A stretch of 64,000 nt of DNA from Liolophura sinensis (GCF_032854445.1 NC_088300.1:11625191-11689190); one strand, 5' to 3'. Shown: positions 26,859-38,798, counted from the first letter of the stretch. Notes: a model not told the origin generated them from the letters alone. Numbers and translations: made by a program.

Positions 26859-29101
26859 ATGCTGTCCGACTTTTGGAGAAACGGGGACACACTGGATTCC
26901 ATAAGCGTCTGCTCGACGACATCCTGCAGTAGTGGCTACCTTAGTGACACAAGCACTTCTTTTGATGACGCAGAAGACTGGGAAACCGAGATGCACTCGA
27001 AAGTCGCCAAGGCTGTCCGCGATCTGGAAATCAAGTCATGGCGACGGCGGGTGGCCAATAAAAAACGAATGGAAAGACGCGGATCTTTGAAAAGGACCAT
27101 CTCTACCCTTCAATAGTTATTACTGAGTATACAGAAGAGGAGGCGAAGGAAGCAGACCCTGAGCAATGGATAGAATGGGGAGAGCTAGGCCTTCTCCAGA
27201 ATGGACTTGAAGTTAAGACCAACAGTCAAACAATCAGATCGGTGTCCGGTACAGACTGCAAACACGTTGAGAATACATCTTTCCAAAGCGCCCCAAGTAC
27301 AGAGTCAAATGAAGAATTTCACAGTTTAAAGAACAAGGGAAAAGGTATAATTACACACCAATCTAGAACACACGTGGAAGAAAATACAGAAATATTGTCC
27401 TTGAGCCTAAGCAATATCGTGATCTTGAAACGGATCAGGGAAGGAGTAAATCAAAGTTACCAGCAAAAGAGTACGATGACTTCGTACAGGCAAACAGTAA
27501 TGGCCAATCTGAGCGTGACTGTAGCAAACAAATGTGTTCAGGTTTGGCGCCGTTGAACTGGCTGAGTCCACGTACAGAAAGACAGGCACACAACAACAAC
27601 CATTCCGCTGCAGATGACTTAGACAACATATTTGATGAGTTGAGACATTTCCCCGACGGCGACAAGGACTTCGATTGTGACAGAATACAGAGAACGAGTA
27701 CACCTGAGTGCAAGCGACAGAGCCCATACCAAGAGGAAACACTCGCGTCCGACCTCGCGGCCGCTTTCGAGGAACTCTTGCAGATAGATAAAAAGTATCA
27801 CCGTAAAGAGCATTCAAAACGCTATGTAAGCTCTTCCTCACCAGAAGATAAAGTTGAAGGAAATGTTAAAGCCTCAGTCCAAAGATTTGAAGACATTTTG
27901 GCCAAAACAGTTTCGCAAAGTCACAGATGGCGTGGAGAGTAAGTGATGAACGCTGCTAGTTTGATTAGTTTTACTTATTTCAATGATAGGGGTATTTCTC
28001 GGTCCGAGATATGAAAATTTGTAAATTAACAATTTTGTAAATTATGTTATTTTAATTTCGGTTACTTGACACTGGTGCCATCATGTGATATGCTCTTCAA
28101 GTATTTCACGAAGTTTGATACAGGTATCTAAGTCAAGATAACATATGAGCCTATTGTCATGGCAACGTTCATAATTACAATATTTCATGTTTGCTTTTTA
28201 GGGGTTATCAGAGGTCTGAAGTAAGACTAACCGCGGAAACAGGTCACCTTGTATGGAAGAAACCAAGAGGCACTCTGGAGCTGGTCATCGGGGAGGGAGA
28301 CAAAACCAAGGCCTTCAGGTAAGCAAACAGTTCCAGATATACCATTCATCTGTGTCCCTACGGTTGGTTTATAGTTATTCTTTGTTTTGATGTTTATAGC
28401 CGGATTATGTGTAAAATAATCTACCGCTCTCCCATGCAGCTATCTGTCTTAAAGCCGCAGATGAACTTTTCAAATGACAATGGCGTTGAACATTATACGT
28501 TGCACATTGAACAATTAACGTCTCACTGATTGAAGTGCTTCAATACCTGTCTGCATAAAGTTTTAAATAATTCCCGTCAGGTCCCATAATTTCAAGCTCC
28601 TCATTCGCTGGCTTAATGCCGGTGAGGGTCCTAGCTGTGAAGTGCATGATTAAACATGATTAAATAGAGGACAATATGCTTTAAGCCTAAGGCGTATAAG
28701 TTTCATGGCGTGAAATGCGCATGTCAAGTAGGTGCACAGGCAATGATATTGTAGCCATCTAGCTAAGACACTTGTCTTCCCTATGTAATAACGACGGCCG
28801 TGCCAGAAGAATGCTGGTATGAATTAACATGAACTTTGAATTTTTCAACAGATGTTACCTTGACCCACAGAATTCAGGTGTGAAACTCAGTCACCTTAAC
28901 AATGATGGGCTACTGGAAATGGTACTGGATGGCACAGAAAGTCCCAGATGTTCCCGCAGTGAGCGCCGAGTCACCAATCAAATAGGGCTGAAGGAAAACT
29001 ACTTCCGGTTTGAGTCGTATGAAGGACACGTGAGACTACTGTTGGACCCACTTCTGGACTCAAAATGGGACTTCTTCAAAATGAATTATGTCATACTGTG
29101 A
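26859..29101 (+). CDS. uncharacterised protein, first exon broken over three frames
   Basis: I do not recognise the family. Three coding-like segments follow each other on the plus strand. Segment A (26859-27116) runs from MLSDFWRNGDTLDS to RRGSLKRTISTLQ. Segment B (from 27062) contains VITEYTEEEAKEADPEQWIE. Segment C (27367-27938) contains NIVLEPKQYRDLETDQG and ends RWRG. From segment C the gene is regular: donor GGAGA|GTAAGT at 27938, exon 28202-28318 (GYQRSEVRLTAETGHLVWKK), donor CAG|GTAAGC, acceptor CAACAG, and last exon 28852-29101 (CYLDPQNSGVKLSHLNNDGL to FFKMNYVIL), all in phase. Each early transition needs the same shift, one missing base or two extra. Small assembly indels in A-runs, unrecognised micro-introns, frameshifting or decay are all possible. 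The first ATG after the TATA box (26785) opens a 48-codon upstream ORF overlapping segment A. The middle is hydrophilic and acidic; the C-terminal 120 residues look like a compact beta-rich domain. Confidence 0.6.
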
Positions 29102-31211
29102 TTTTTTCTGTTTAATTTGAAATCTCAAAGATTTATTATCACTACAATGATGTGTGTATATTGACGTATCATTTTAAGGAGGAGGCATTCAACTCAATCT
29201 AGTTGGTTTTTGGTGGTACCACAACAGGTAATAGATCGATTGCAAAATGACACCATCATTGGTGTGCGCTATGCATTGTGGGATTCTACACGGGTTTGAT
29301 TACAATACCAGAGTGCTTTATCCAAAATATGCTTTATACAAGTCATTTTGTATATCAAACCAGAGTTTCAACCAGAGTAAATTCGCAGTAGAGACATCCC
29401 GCAAAAAGTCGAAAATTTCGTATAAGCTTGTGTTCGTTGGGAGGATAGTGCCATGCTAAATGATAGGACGTAAACAATTTAAATGACCAACGAGCAGACA
29501 TTGACTATTTTCACTTAAAAATGTAATTACCGGACCAAATTTGTTCCATTGGTCCCGGAGTATTGCAGGCACCTGTTCTCGTTTTGACACCTACTTTTTG
29601 AAGTTTTGCACATTACGCCAAGGGTGAATTTATAACAGTCGTTACTCAAGTTTTCTTTGCTTGAGACTTCAATTCAAAACAACTACTATTCGCTATCCAG
29701 ATTGGAACGGTTTTGGCAAACAAAGTGAAAGGAAACATGAAAATGTACTGTAAAACGAAGAGTATGGTTTTAAGAATATGCCAAAAATATTCCTTAATAA
29801 TCCCTCTATTTTATGACGGAAATTTAGTCAACATCCTAAACCCGTCTTACGAAATGAAAACCAAGCGTTTCATGTATCCTTTAACGAAGTTAACCACTTG
29901 TTCTGTGTCATATGAAATTGGAGTTATTAAGTTAGATCACATGAAATCCTGCTATACACTGCAAGTTCATAGGCGTCAATATGGTACAGGTTATAATTAC
30001 ATGGACCAAACAAAATTCTTAAGTCAGTTTTCGTAACTTTTCTGTCACGTCACAACGACTTAGTGTAAGTTACAGTAAGTGTTTTTGAATAGGACTCCTG
30101 GATGGCGTAGATTTATAATCAATGTTTGAGCGAAGCAGTCATTTTTAGGTGTTATGAAGGCGCCAGGCTTATCCCTGAATGTCTTTGTAGCTCGTTAAAT
30201 CCATAATTAAAACAGGTCAACCCATGATCTACCGCAACACAGCTCACTCAACGGGCTATGGCAGAATCCATACCTTTTTTATCATATTGTGATAATTTCA
30301 CCCCTTTAGATAACATCAGACATTAATATCTAGTTTTGTCAGTCTTGACTCCATAACTGTCTACATCAATGTTTTTATTAGCGAAGAATAAAATTAAAGG
30401 ATTCCATATCAATCCATAAGAAACATTTGTAATGGTGCAATAGGAACATCGTTTATAAAACTTTTAAATGGGTCATTTGTAAAAGAACATGTTTGTACCT
30501 GTAAATACGCAATATCATACAAGAACAATGTTACATATGCTAATTTTCCACTTGATCTCTATCGCCATTGGGAAACAAAACAGAAACAAAATTAAGACCA
30601 TGACATTGTCATATATTTGTTTTATATTTTATTATTATTTACCATGACCATTCTAATAACCTTAACCATTCACCAACTTGACAGCCTTGCCTTGGCATGA
30701 AACATCCACCAAGATTAGGTCATGAAATCCCCCATTAGTTATCATCAAATTTCATTAGTTACATTTATTAAACCATTTAGTTCACCACAATTGTATTAAA
30801 GAACTAGTAGCCCCAAGTTGGATATCTGATCCTGGATATGTTTGTATTAGGAGATCCTGTTGACAACATTTTCATGATTTTACAATAAACTTCTGAAACC
30901 ACTGTCAAGCCTTCCTTTAATCATTTATCCGCAATACAAATGCAAATCAGAATAAATAGTTTATAAACATTACCTTATCAATATTTATTACTTTTTCTCC
31001 TTTTTTATGAATATGTACATGTATTCACATTTTGCCCACATTGTAAATAAGTCATTCAAGCTGACAACCCTCTGCAGTTTCATTCAAAAAACTCAAATCA
31101 TACTGCAGATGCACAAAATGTGTCAAAATGTTCTCTTATACAAACGCTTGGAGAACTACGTATAGGTTTGTTTTTTACTATGCAATAGTTGAATTCTCCC
31201 AAGGAATTGTT
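29102..31211. other. convergent intergenic region, nothing recognised
   Basis: About 2.1 kb of AT-rich sequence between the 3' ends of the 26.6-kb gene (plus) and ARMT1 (minus). It should contain both 3' UTRs. No RNA gene, repeat family or coding exon was recognised. Open frames at 29247-29459 and 29713-30036 have no family-like features. Confidence 0.5.
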
Positions 31212-34200
31212 CTAAGCTTCTCTTAAACCACTGTAGCATATAACAGACCAGTTTCCATTGGTCATCCATTTTGGGTCCTGACTTTCAACCTCTTTGGCCT
31301 GTTCAGGCTTTAGGCCAACCACAACGTCTGCCTTCAATGCCCTTAATGAGCACAAGGGGGCAGGGTGGAAACCCCTGAGTGCTGTGTCAAAAGGGGTCGC
31401 CGGATCCCAGTTAAGATCGCCAACCAATTTACGATAGTTCAAGTCTCCCTTCAGAAGAATTGCGTCGGCCTGTGCCAGATCCTTGTACAAATCAGCTGAT
31501 CTCATCCTCATTTCTGAGTAATCAAATGGCAGACACCAGAAATCATGAACTTTATACACCCAGGTTTTGTCTGTCAGGTACTTCCTCCATTTGCGACCAA
31601 ACTCGGACATGGTTGCATTGTTGCTGGCGTGGAACTGTTCCACAGTCCACTCCCAGTCATCTGTTGTTACATCGGAGACAAACCATGGCATTGTCTTGCC
31701 ATGGAAGTGAACCGTGTTCACCAGACCCATGGCAATGAGGACCTCAGCCAGACAGAGGTCAGTAACAAGTTCAAACCCAGCATTGTCCAGCACAATGTCC
31801 AGTCTTACTTTCCCTGGATTAGCTTTCTGTGCAGTGGTCAGTTTCTCCCAAAGTTTCTCTGTATCGTCACGTAAGATGTGGGGTTTTAGCATTGCCAGCT
31901 GCTGTATTGGGCTGGTCTTCTGAAAGTTCTCTGACCCAGCCGAGATGGACAGGTCACATTTATTTCCCCAAAGACACACCTGTGGATGTTGTGCAATTTA
32001 AAAAAATGAACTGGTTATCAATTTATTTATTTATCTGATTTGGATTTTACACCGTATCAAGAATAATTTCACTCATACAATGATATCAGGTTTATCTTAT
32101 GTAGGTTGTTATGAAGGTACACTTCAGAATTTTATAAAAATTGCATTTGAAAACACACCTTACAGGCATAAAATATATTATGTTCAAAAATACAAGGCAA
32201 GACTTCACGTTCTCCCTGTTTCTGTGAGACGTGTTCATTTTTGGTGTAGACATCTTTAAAATATGGACATATTTAATTTGAATACAGCCATTAACCAACT
32301 TTGAACATTTACATTGCTCTTTAGCTTTTCTTATTTTTTCTTGTTTGCACTTCCTTGGACAAATGCACTAACATACTCTAACCCAAGACACCGACACACT
32401 CAGTTGCAAAACATAGCATGGTGGTTCAGACCCATGAAAAGCCTGAATACAGAAGATATCAATGATTTTCATGGATCTCCAACTACATGTATACTAGAGA
32501 TTCTTTTGAGATGTGTCACATTTAGCCATTTTCTTACGGCCTGGACATCAAAGTCACTGTGAGAGAGATACAATGTTAAGCTTAATGTGAAAATATCATT
32601 AAAGTAAATTAGGTATGACAGTGTGACTTTGAAATATTTCTGCAAACTATTTTAGCAAATGTAAGAATAAAACGGCCGTCAAGTACCTCTAAATACTGCT
32701 GGAAGACTTCCCTGTTTTTCTCTGCCCACTGTAGTGTTGGTATCACCTCCTTTAGGTGTTCGACCAGCGTTATAATACTGGCTTGGGACGATACAAACCC
32801 ATGACGCTTCTGATCACAAAAAACATCCAATGTCTTCAATAGTTTACTGCAACAATGTAACAACGCAAAGTAACACCACTGGAATAATGGTCAAGTCTGT
32901 AATTTAACTGTATTTTCATACTGCTATCTTTCAACAACAGTAACAATGTTCAGAGTAACAAACTGGCTGTTCTTTTTGCCATGTACCTGTGCAAGCAGAC
33001 AAATGTTCATAGGTACATGTACAAATGTCAAGAGGCCTTCTTTCACTCAATAAAAGCGTCACACTAAATTTACTGTAATACGAGTAAAAGATGCCACATT
33101 GTACAAATGTGTCACAAATTGTACATTTCACGGAATGACTGCCCCTCAAATCTCCATCTTCAAAGCCGTCACTTGAAGGCTGACTAAAGGGAGACAACTG
33201 ACTCATAACACATCGGTGAAATTGGAAGTTAAAGTTATGATGCTCCTGCCCGTTTTCAACAAAAATTTAACTGTCTCTCAAAACTGCATAATGATCCTCC
33301 TAAACCCCTCACAAAAAGGACCATGGGGTCATTTTGGCTCCCACTTTTGCAAGCCCTTAATAGCTATATTTAACTGTTGTTTACTCGCCCTGTATGCAGA
33401 ATTTTTCATTGCTCACTGTCAGTTTTATGGGTGGAGGAAATGAAATGCCACAGCATAAACCACCTTTGGCAAGTTACTGACAAATTTTCCTACAGTGATG
33501 TACAGATGTGCACACTGTATCGGCGGATAACACATTGTCTTTAATCGATGTCAGACTGAACAAATAGTCACATGAGGAAAGATCTTGTGAGATCATATCA
33601 AGATGCTTTATAATGCGATGATGGTTCAAGTATTGTAGCCGATTCCCCCATGTCATACCTGACTTTACACAAAATTTGAAGTTTCATCACAATACTTGAT
33701 TTTAGCTACTGGATATGGAAACTTTGATATATTTGTTTTTAGAGAACACTGATGAGGTGGTCAAAATTTTATTATCCATGGCAGGAGGAGTGGCTGTGTA
33801 GAATTGTCGCCTGATGTGTACCTCAAGTGTACAGCCTCTTTGATCCTCCTGTACATGTAGCACTCCACATACAGCCAGGCTGACTTAAACCAGCACGGAG
33901 CCTCCCTATGTTTCGCTGTCTCCTCATCCAGGTACTGGTTCCATATTGCCGTGTCAGAGCCGTCATCTTCCAGAGCTATCACATGCTTATTGGTCTGCAC
34001 TTCATTCTTTAGTTTGGACATCCGACCAGCAATTGCCTTCAAGTCTTCAACACCTTCCTATAAAAAGTCAAATACATGTCTGAAAATATTGCATGAAATT
34101 CAGATTCTACACCTCTCAGCTTGATGGGCTATGGTAGATTCATATGACAATGCTTCTTCATTTAATTCAGAGCTATGCTGTACATGCATACATAGTGAAA

Positions 34201-34554
34201 TAACAAACTGCAATGTGTACCTGTGAAATTGTTATCGGTACAGAGGAGCATGGGATGGAGCTTTGGATGGGGACAAGGTGATGGTGTTTGTGACAGCACC
34301 CTTTTTTCTAGTGCAAGGTAAACAAAGTGTAATAAGCCTGACTGTTCTTAAAAAAAGTGCCTCATCACCCATTTGATTTACACATTTGAATCCATGCAGA
34401 GCATTTCAAAGTTTTTGACCTGCTAAATTTTTGTAACCACAAATTTACCTCTCCATACTCTTCCATCACTTTGTCCTTCTTCCTGTGGACATTGTCTGCA
34501 ACTGTAGTGATGATCACAGGCAACCTCTCACGGATTGTGACATTGGCAAACTGT
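31212..34554 (-). CDS. ARMT1: ARMT1, DUF89-family damage-control phosphatase, first exon missing
   Basis: Metal-dependent phosphatase of the DUF89 family (human C6orf211/ARMT1), which hydrolyses sugar phosphates such as fructose-1-phosphate. It was also reported to carboxyl-methylate proteins, which is disputed. Four exons are resolved: 34554-34449 (FANVTIRERLPVIITT), 34057-33822 (IWNQYLDEE, WLYVECYMYRRIKEAV), 32846-32687 (SQASIITLVEHL) and 31979-31212. The last carries the active-site block: LWGNKCDLS, VLDNAGFELVTDL (metal-binding Asp and Asn), FHGKTMPWFVSD, KGDLNYRKLVGD and GFHPAPLCSLRALKADVVVG. Phases agree at every junction and give about 422 residues. The 34554 exon starts in phase 2 with residue FANVT, so a short first exon with the start codon (roughly 10-20 residues by comparison with the family) lies further right and was not found. 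The gene is in divergent orientation to NAA80. Confidence 0.95.
32022..32090 (-). repeat. SINE 3'-end fragment in ARMT1 intron
   Basis: TTTATTTATTTATCTGATTT, then GGATTTTACACCGTATCAAG and AATAATTTCACTCATACAAT match the decayed inverted terminus of the main SINE. It lies about 40 bp beyond the splice acceptor of the ARMT1 last exon. Confidence 0.65.
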
Positions 34555-35479
34555 CTGCAAACACATAATAATAATTTTTTTTGATAATAATAATTTCAAA
34601 AATTTACATTTTTACACAGTGATAATTAAGCATGATTTTTTAAAATAGAAAATAATCCATACTGAGATGATTTTCCAAGCTTTGAACTGTTTGTAGAGTT
34701 TAAGATGGAAGACCTTGTACGTGGCAAAACTCAACCAACCTGTCAACAACAAACTGTGAATGTGCATGTATCACCCTCACTGCCATACATTTTATGCAAA
34801 TGTAAAGCCAAATAGACAACGCATTGCTCCCTGTCAGCCAGTTCTCATGTAGGGGCAAAGGGGTTCTAAACTTGTGTTATCATCTGATGCCACATCTGTC
34901 ATTTCCTAAGTCAGGGATTTATGTCTTTACTCAAGGTGGCACCAAATTTATGGCGGTGTAAAGGACAATGTCCTCGACAGATGCAGTTATTGCAGCTGCT
35001 GTTGACAGGTAAATAAGTATATGTGGTTTTTCCTCATGCATGAGCTATTATGGGTTATGATACTGTATCCTGTTCTATTTTAGTTTCGAACACTCACGTT
35101 CTTGTAGATTTCTAAACTTTTACACCCAACAGAAAGTGAAGGCCCAACATATAATTAATTTTTTTTTTTCTTTAGATGGTGAGGGAGCTAAAATCTTATT
35201 CCGAATCTATCATGCCTAGGTTAAATATGCTCCCTTTACACCTCCAGTAGTCTCCTCACTTGACTAAAGAGATGATTTGCCCAGAGCTGATGATTTGTCC
35301 AGAGCAGCTACAACGTATGTCACATAAAAACTATGAGTATTAATCTGCGGTAACAGTTTGAACCAAAATGATATGTTCAATAAAGTGTCAGATCTGATAA
35401 ACATGCCCATGCATGTCCACCCTCTACATAATCACCTTAACTAACAAGTCTTGCTGGCATATATCTGTAGTTAGTAACA

Positions 35480-36081
35480 TTAAAGGATACATGAAATGCT
35501 TTGGTGTTATTTCTTAATGTGCAGATTATGACATGTAATAGCATTTAACACTACAAACAAATTTTTCAAATTTCACTTTGGAGGGTAAAAATGGCTTCAA
35601 AGTACAGTTTTCTTTAGGCCCCATCGGTCAGTCCTGAAATTAAGTAGCTTGCAGCGGTGACATCAACAATGATCCCTCTTTAAAAAGAACTGTGTGAGGG
35701 ACAGAAAAAAAAATGGGTCTGGTCGCATGAGGGTGGGGGTTTGGGAAACAGACTCAATGGGGGTGGATGGACGGGCACAGCGGGCGACACCCTGGCCTGA
35801 AGAAGCCATGCAGTATCTGTGTACATCTCACCTTGCCCATGGTTCATTGGGCTCGGGGCACTTAGGGGTGTTCATCGAGTTCCGAGCAAGATCAGGGATG
35901 ATGTAATTTCCAAAAAAATCTGATCTTCGAGGGAAAATATGCATAATATAGGGAGGTCATTAACAGGTATAAAATACCCCCAAAATGAAATTTTTTGAAT
36001 AAAAAATCCGGGGCACAATTTTCTTTATTTGGCACAGAAACATAATCTTTGTTTTCAAGTTTCTTTTCAGGTATCCTTTAA
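35480..36081. mobile_element. MITE-like element with terminal inverted repeats
   Basis: Starts TTAAAGGATACATGAAA and ends TTTCAGGTATCCTTTAA, which are inverted relative to each other with one mismatch. It is about 600 bp long with no transposase, so a non-autonomous DNA transposon is likely. A related terminus (TGCATCCTTTAAAG) occurs near 39518. The open frame at 35694-35906 lies inside the element. Confidence 0.65.
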
Positions 36082-36390
36082 GAATATAAAAATATGTATT
36101 TGTAATAAATAATGTTTACATCTTGTTACTTCCAAATATAAAAATACTCCACTGACTATAAATAAAAATGCAAAACAAAATGAAAAGTGTGATACTGCTC
36201 TTAACTGAGTACAAGAGTAACTGTATTTAAGTTAACCTGAATATTCCGAGAAGTTACTCTGCGAACTTGCAGCAGATATTGTGATTGGCCTGAAAGCATG
36301 CTGCAGTTCCAGACAGAAGTTGCTTCATTTAACATGATTAAGAGTTTCAGTGTGTAGGGTGTGTGTGACATAAGCAGGTCGTGTGCACAA

Positions 36391-36509
36391 AATGGCAGGT
36401 ACAAGTGAAAGCGTGAATGGAGAAGAGATGTTGAAGACTTTGTTCATCAAAATATTGTTCAACATGAACTTTACCAGGCAAGAAACTGTCGACGAGGAGA
36501 GAATGACTG
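36391..36509 (+). other. possible 5' exon upstream of NAA80
   Basis: An open segment starting AAAATGGCAGGTACAAG (good start context), reading MAGTSESVNGEEMLKTLFIK and on through MNFTRQETVDEERMT, and ending at a strong donor ACT|GTAAGT. If spliced to the NAA80 acceptor at 38773 it would not be in frame with NAA80; its frame would overlap the NAA80 start and stop soon after. It may be a 5' UTR exon with an upstream ORF, a separate small gene or chance. Confidence 0.3.
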
Positions 36510-37570
36510 TAAGTGCTTGTATGTAGGTGAAACAAGAAGATAAGGTGGGTAATTTAGCGTTAGCAATGTTCTTTGGAAATGTCAAATGGAGCGAGTTCTG
36601 ACCAGAACTACAGCATGTCGTCAGTCTTATAACAATATCTGCTATAAGTTCTAGTCAGAAAATTCGGACTATATTTTAGTCTGGTTCCTTACTTAAAATG
36701 AACTCTTTTGTGGTAGAAATACAGAAGTCTGTGTTAAAAAAAGAGCATGACAATCTTCACAAAACAAGAAAAAAACACAACGCGCAAAATGTGAGGTTAC
36801 TTCAAGTACCAGTACATTGGCAACAATCAGTGACAGCGGTGGATGCAGGTATTCCTTTTACTTGAAGAAATCGAGCCAAACATATGCTTCTTCGTCCAAT
36901 AGGAGGCATTTGAAAGCTTTCCGCGCTGTAAGTCTCTAAACTTAACTACATATTTGTAACCATCGCCTCATCAGGCATTATCAAAGACTCAATTTTCGTG
37001 TGCCGGCAATCTTGACAACAATGGAGTAACATATTTATGCATAGTAAGGGTGTATATACAGCGGCCTGAATATTAGAAAACCCAAGAAACTTGTTAAAAT
37101 TTGGTAAATAACACTAGCTTACTCAGGATATTTCGCTGACAAAGGTTCTGGGAGGATTGCCTTCGGCATGCTGGGTGATACTATAGGCACAGAAAACTAA
37201 ATACTTGAGATATCCAAAAGGTCTTGCTAACAGTTATACGTGGTTAGTGCCGTTTTGATAGTTGTATGATTGAGATTTTCCAGTCAGGTTGTTGTGGCGA
37301 GAAATTGTCAAAACGTGCGCCTGGCGTGAATGTTCTAAAATATATTTATGCTCCTGTTCTCAGTTTTGAAAAAAATGTTTGGAAATTGTGCTGCGGACAT
37401 AACTAGAATCACCTTCTTGGATGGCTGGTGTTTGAATGTTTTGAGCTGATACTGGTAAAAATGCAAAGCGCTGCAGTTTGCCGGTAATGTCCATCTAGAC
37501 TACTTAATTTAGGCCGACTCCCGTTTTCGTATATGAGAGAGCAACTTTCAGTACAGTGTATGCATATTTT

Positions 37571-37630
37571 TCATTTGGTTTTTGGAGACAAAACTACATT
37601 GGTTGAATTGACCAGTTTCGGATTTACAAA
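37571..37630. repeat. dispersed repeat fragment (GGAGACAAAA family)
   Basis: TTTTTGGAGACAAAACTACATTGGTTGAATTGACCAGTTTC. The same sequence recurs at 52425-52480 (same orientation) and inverted at 39845-39930 and 46105-46200, with GAGCAACATTC-type flanks. Likely part of a MITE family. Confidence 0.6.
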
Positions 37631-37829
37631 TAGCATAACTTGATCAGTCAGCAAAGAATAATTTCAGAATATGGTGGCAAACATTCAAAAAGGTTGAAGA
37701 ATCACAGTAGTCCGAGCACAATGACTGGGGGTCCGGCGACATGCCACAGCTAGGTTTAGCAGCCATGCAATAATATAGCGTATCCAAATATTTTTCAACC
37801 AACAGTCTGTGTACTTGGACTACATGCAT

Positions 37830-37939
37830 CTAGTCCATCTAGATGGACTCAGTGTGCTATTTTAAAATTTCTGACTCATTATAACACTGATTCATTGACT
37901 GTCAGAATTATAAAATAGCGCACCATATAGATGGACTAG
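37830..37939. repeat. inverted repeat forming a 110-nt hairpin
   Basis: The left arm starts CTAGTCCATCTAGATGG and continues TGCTATTTTAAAATTTCTGAC. The right arm is GTCAGAATTATAAAATAGCG then CACCATATAGATGGACTAG. The arms are about 40 nt and separated by about 25 nt. Either a very short MITE or a hairpin RNA precursor. Confidence 0.75.
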
Positions 37940-38006
37940 GTAAGCTGTATGTCAGTTTTCACTATTTCAGTGAACTTGAATTGTGTGAATGATTACTGCA
38001 GTACCA

Positions 38007-38041
38007 TACCGCACGTTTGTTCAAGTTGAACAAGTGCGGTA
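38007..38041. repeat. short near-perfect palindrome
   Basis: TACCGCACGTTTGTTCAA followed by GTTGAACAAGTGCGGTA: 35 nt that pair with almost no loop. It lies about 730 bp upstream of the NAA80 coding exon 1 acceptor. Confidence 0.8.
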
Positions 38042-38339
38042 CCGGTTAGCCAAGAAATCAGCTGTGAACTTTTAACATTGGGTAAGGTTTTTAGTTCAGA
38101 TCAGCGATCTCCACGTATTAGTAAATATAAACCATCCTGTGACAGTGTTTTCAAGCTATATATGTAGGTATGGCTAATCATTCATACGTACAGTGTTTTG
38201 TATTTTTAGAACGGTACGTTTTGTATTTTTAGCAAGGTACGTAATAGATGTATGTATGTATGTATATATTCGTTGATTTTTACCTCGTACTTGACACTTT
38301 TTTAGTCATATTAGGATGAGGAGTCATTAGGTGTTTGTA

Positions 38340-38575
38340 TATACATGTACAGTGTGTCATCGTGAGTCCATGCCGAAGACACCAGACGTGACACCCCACC
38401 CAGTCACATTACATTCACACCAGGCCAGCCAGTCTGGTTTCCTTGCCCTAATTAACCTCTCAGAACTGAGCGAGGCAGCAAGATAAAGAAGTACCATTTT
38501 GGTATTACCCAATTTTTATCCCAGGTCTACTGACTTTGGGCAAACGCTCTAACCATTAGGCCATGGAAGCAGAAG
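38340..38575 (-). repeat. tRNA-like SINE, third type, reverse orientation
   Basis: On the minus strand the unit begins GCTTCCATGGCCTAATGGTT AGAGCGTTTGCCC (A-box-like), then AGTAGACCTGGGA, and ends in a block with GTGACTGGGTGGGGTGTCAC and GTCTGGTGTCTTCGGCATGG. The layout is that of a tRNA-derived SINE; the cloverleaf is not preserved well enough for a tRNA gene. Confidence 0.5.
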
Positions 38576-38798
38576 AAATAGATTAATCAATGCCTTAATT
38601 TCCAGATGTACTGGCAAATATGCTAGTGAAGATTGGTGTTAAGTTTGGATCAGAATTAAATTAAGCCATGACCAATCACCAAATGTATCTCATGAAAATG
38701 AGTGGTATACAGTGGTATGAGTAGGCTTACATTCAGATGTTTTTCTTTAAGTTGTACTGTATGTAATTTGCAGGTAGACATTACTGGTGGTGTTTTAA

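Larger units (their letters stand above)
34555..38773. other. divergent region between ARMT1 and NAA80
   Basis: Must contain the unlocated first exon of ARMT1 (minus) and the untranslated 5' exon(s) of NAA80 (plus). Two plus-strand donor-like sites are visible, ACT|GTAAGT after 36509 and GCGCT|GTAAGT after 36939. It also holds an inverted-repeat element (35480-36081), two perfect or near-perfect hairpins (37830-37939, 38007-38041) and a tRNA-like SINE in reverse orientation (38340-38575). Confidence 0.5.

Noticed and set aside
29713-30036. 107-codon plus-strand frame after the unknown gene
   Set aside because: No continuity with the gene's last exon (stop at 29101), no recognisable motifs.
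31460-31923. Several plus-strand frames
   Set aside because: Antisense shadows of the ARMT1 last exon.
35694-35906. 70-codon plus-strand frame
   Set aside because: Lies within an inverted-repeat non-autonomous element; no domain.
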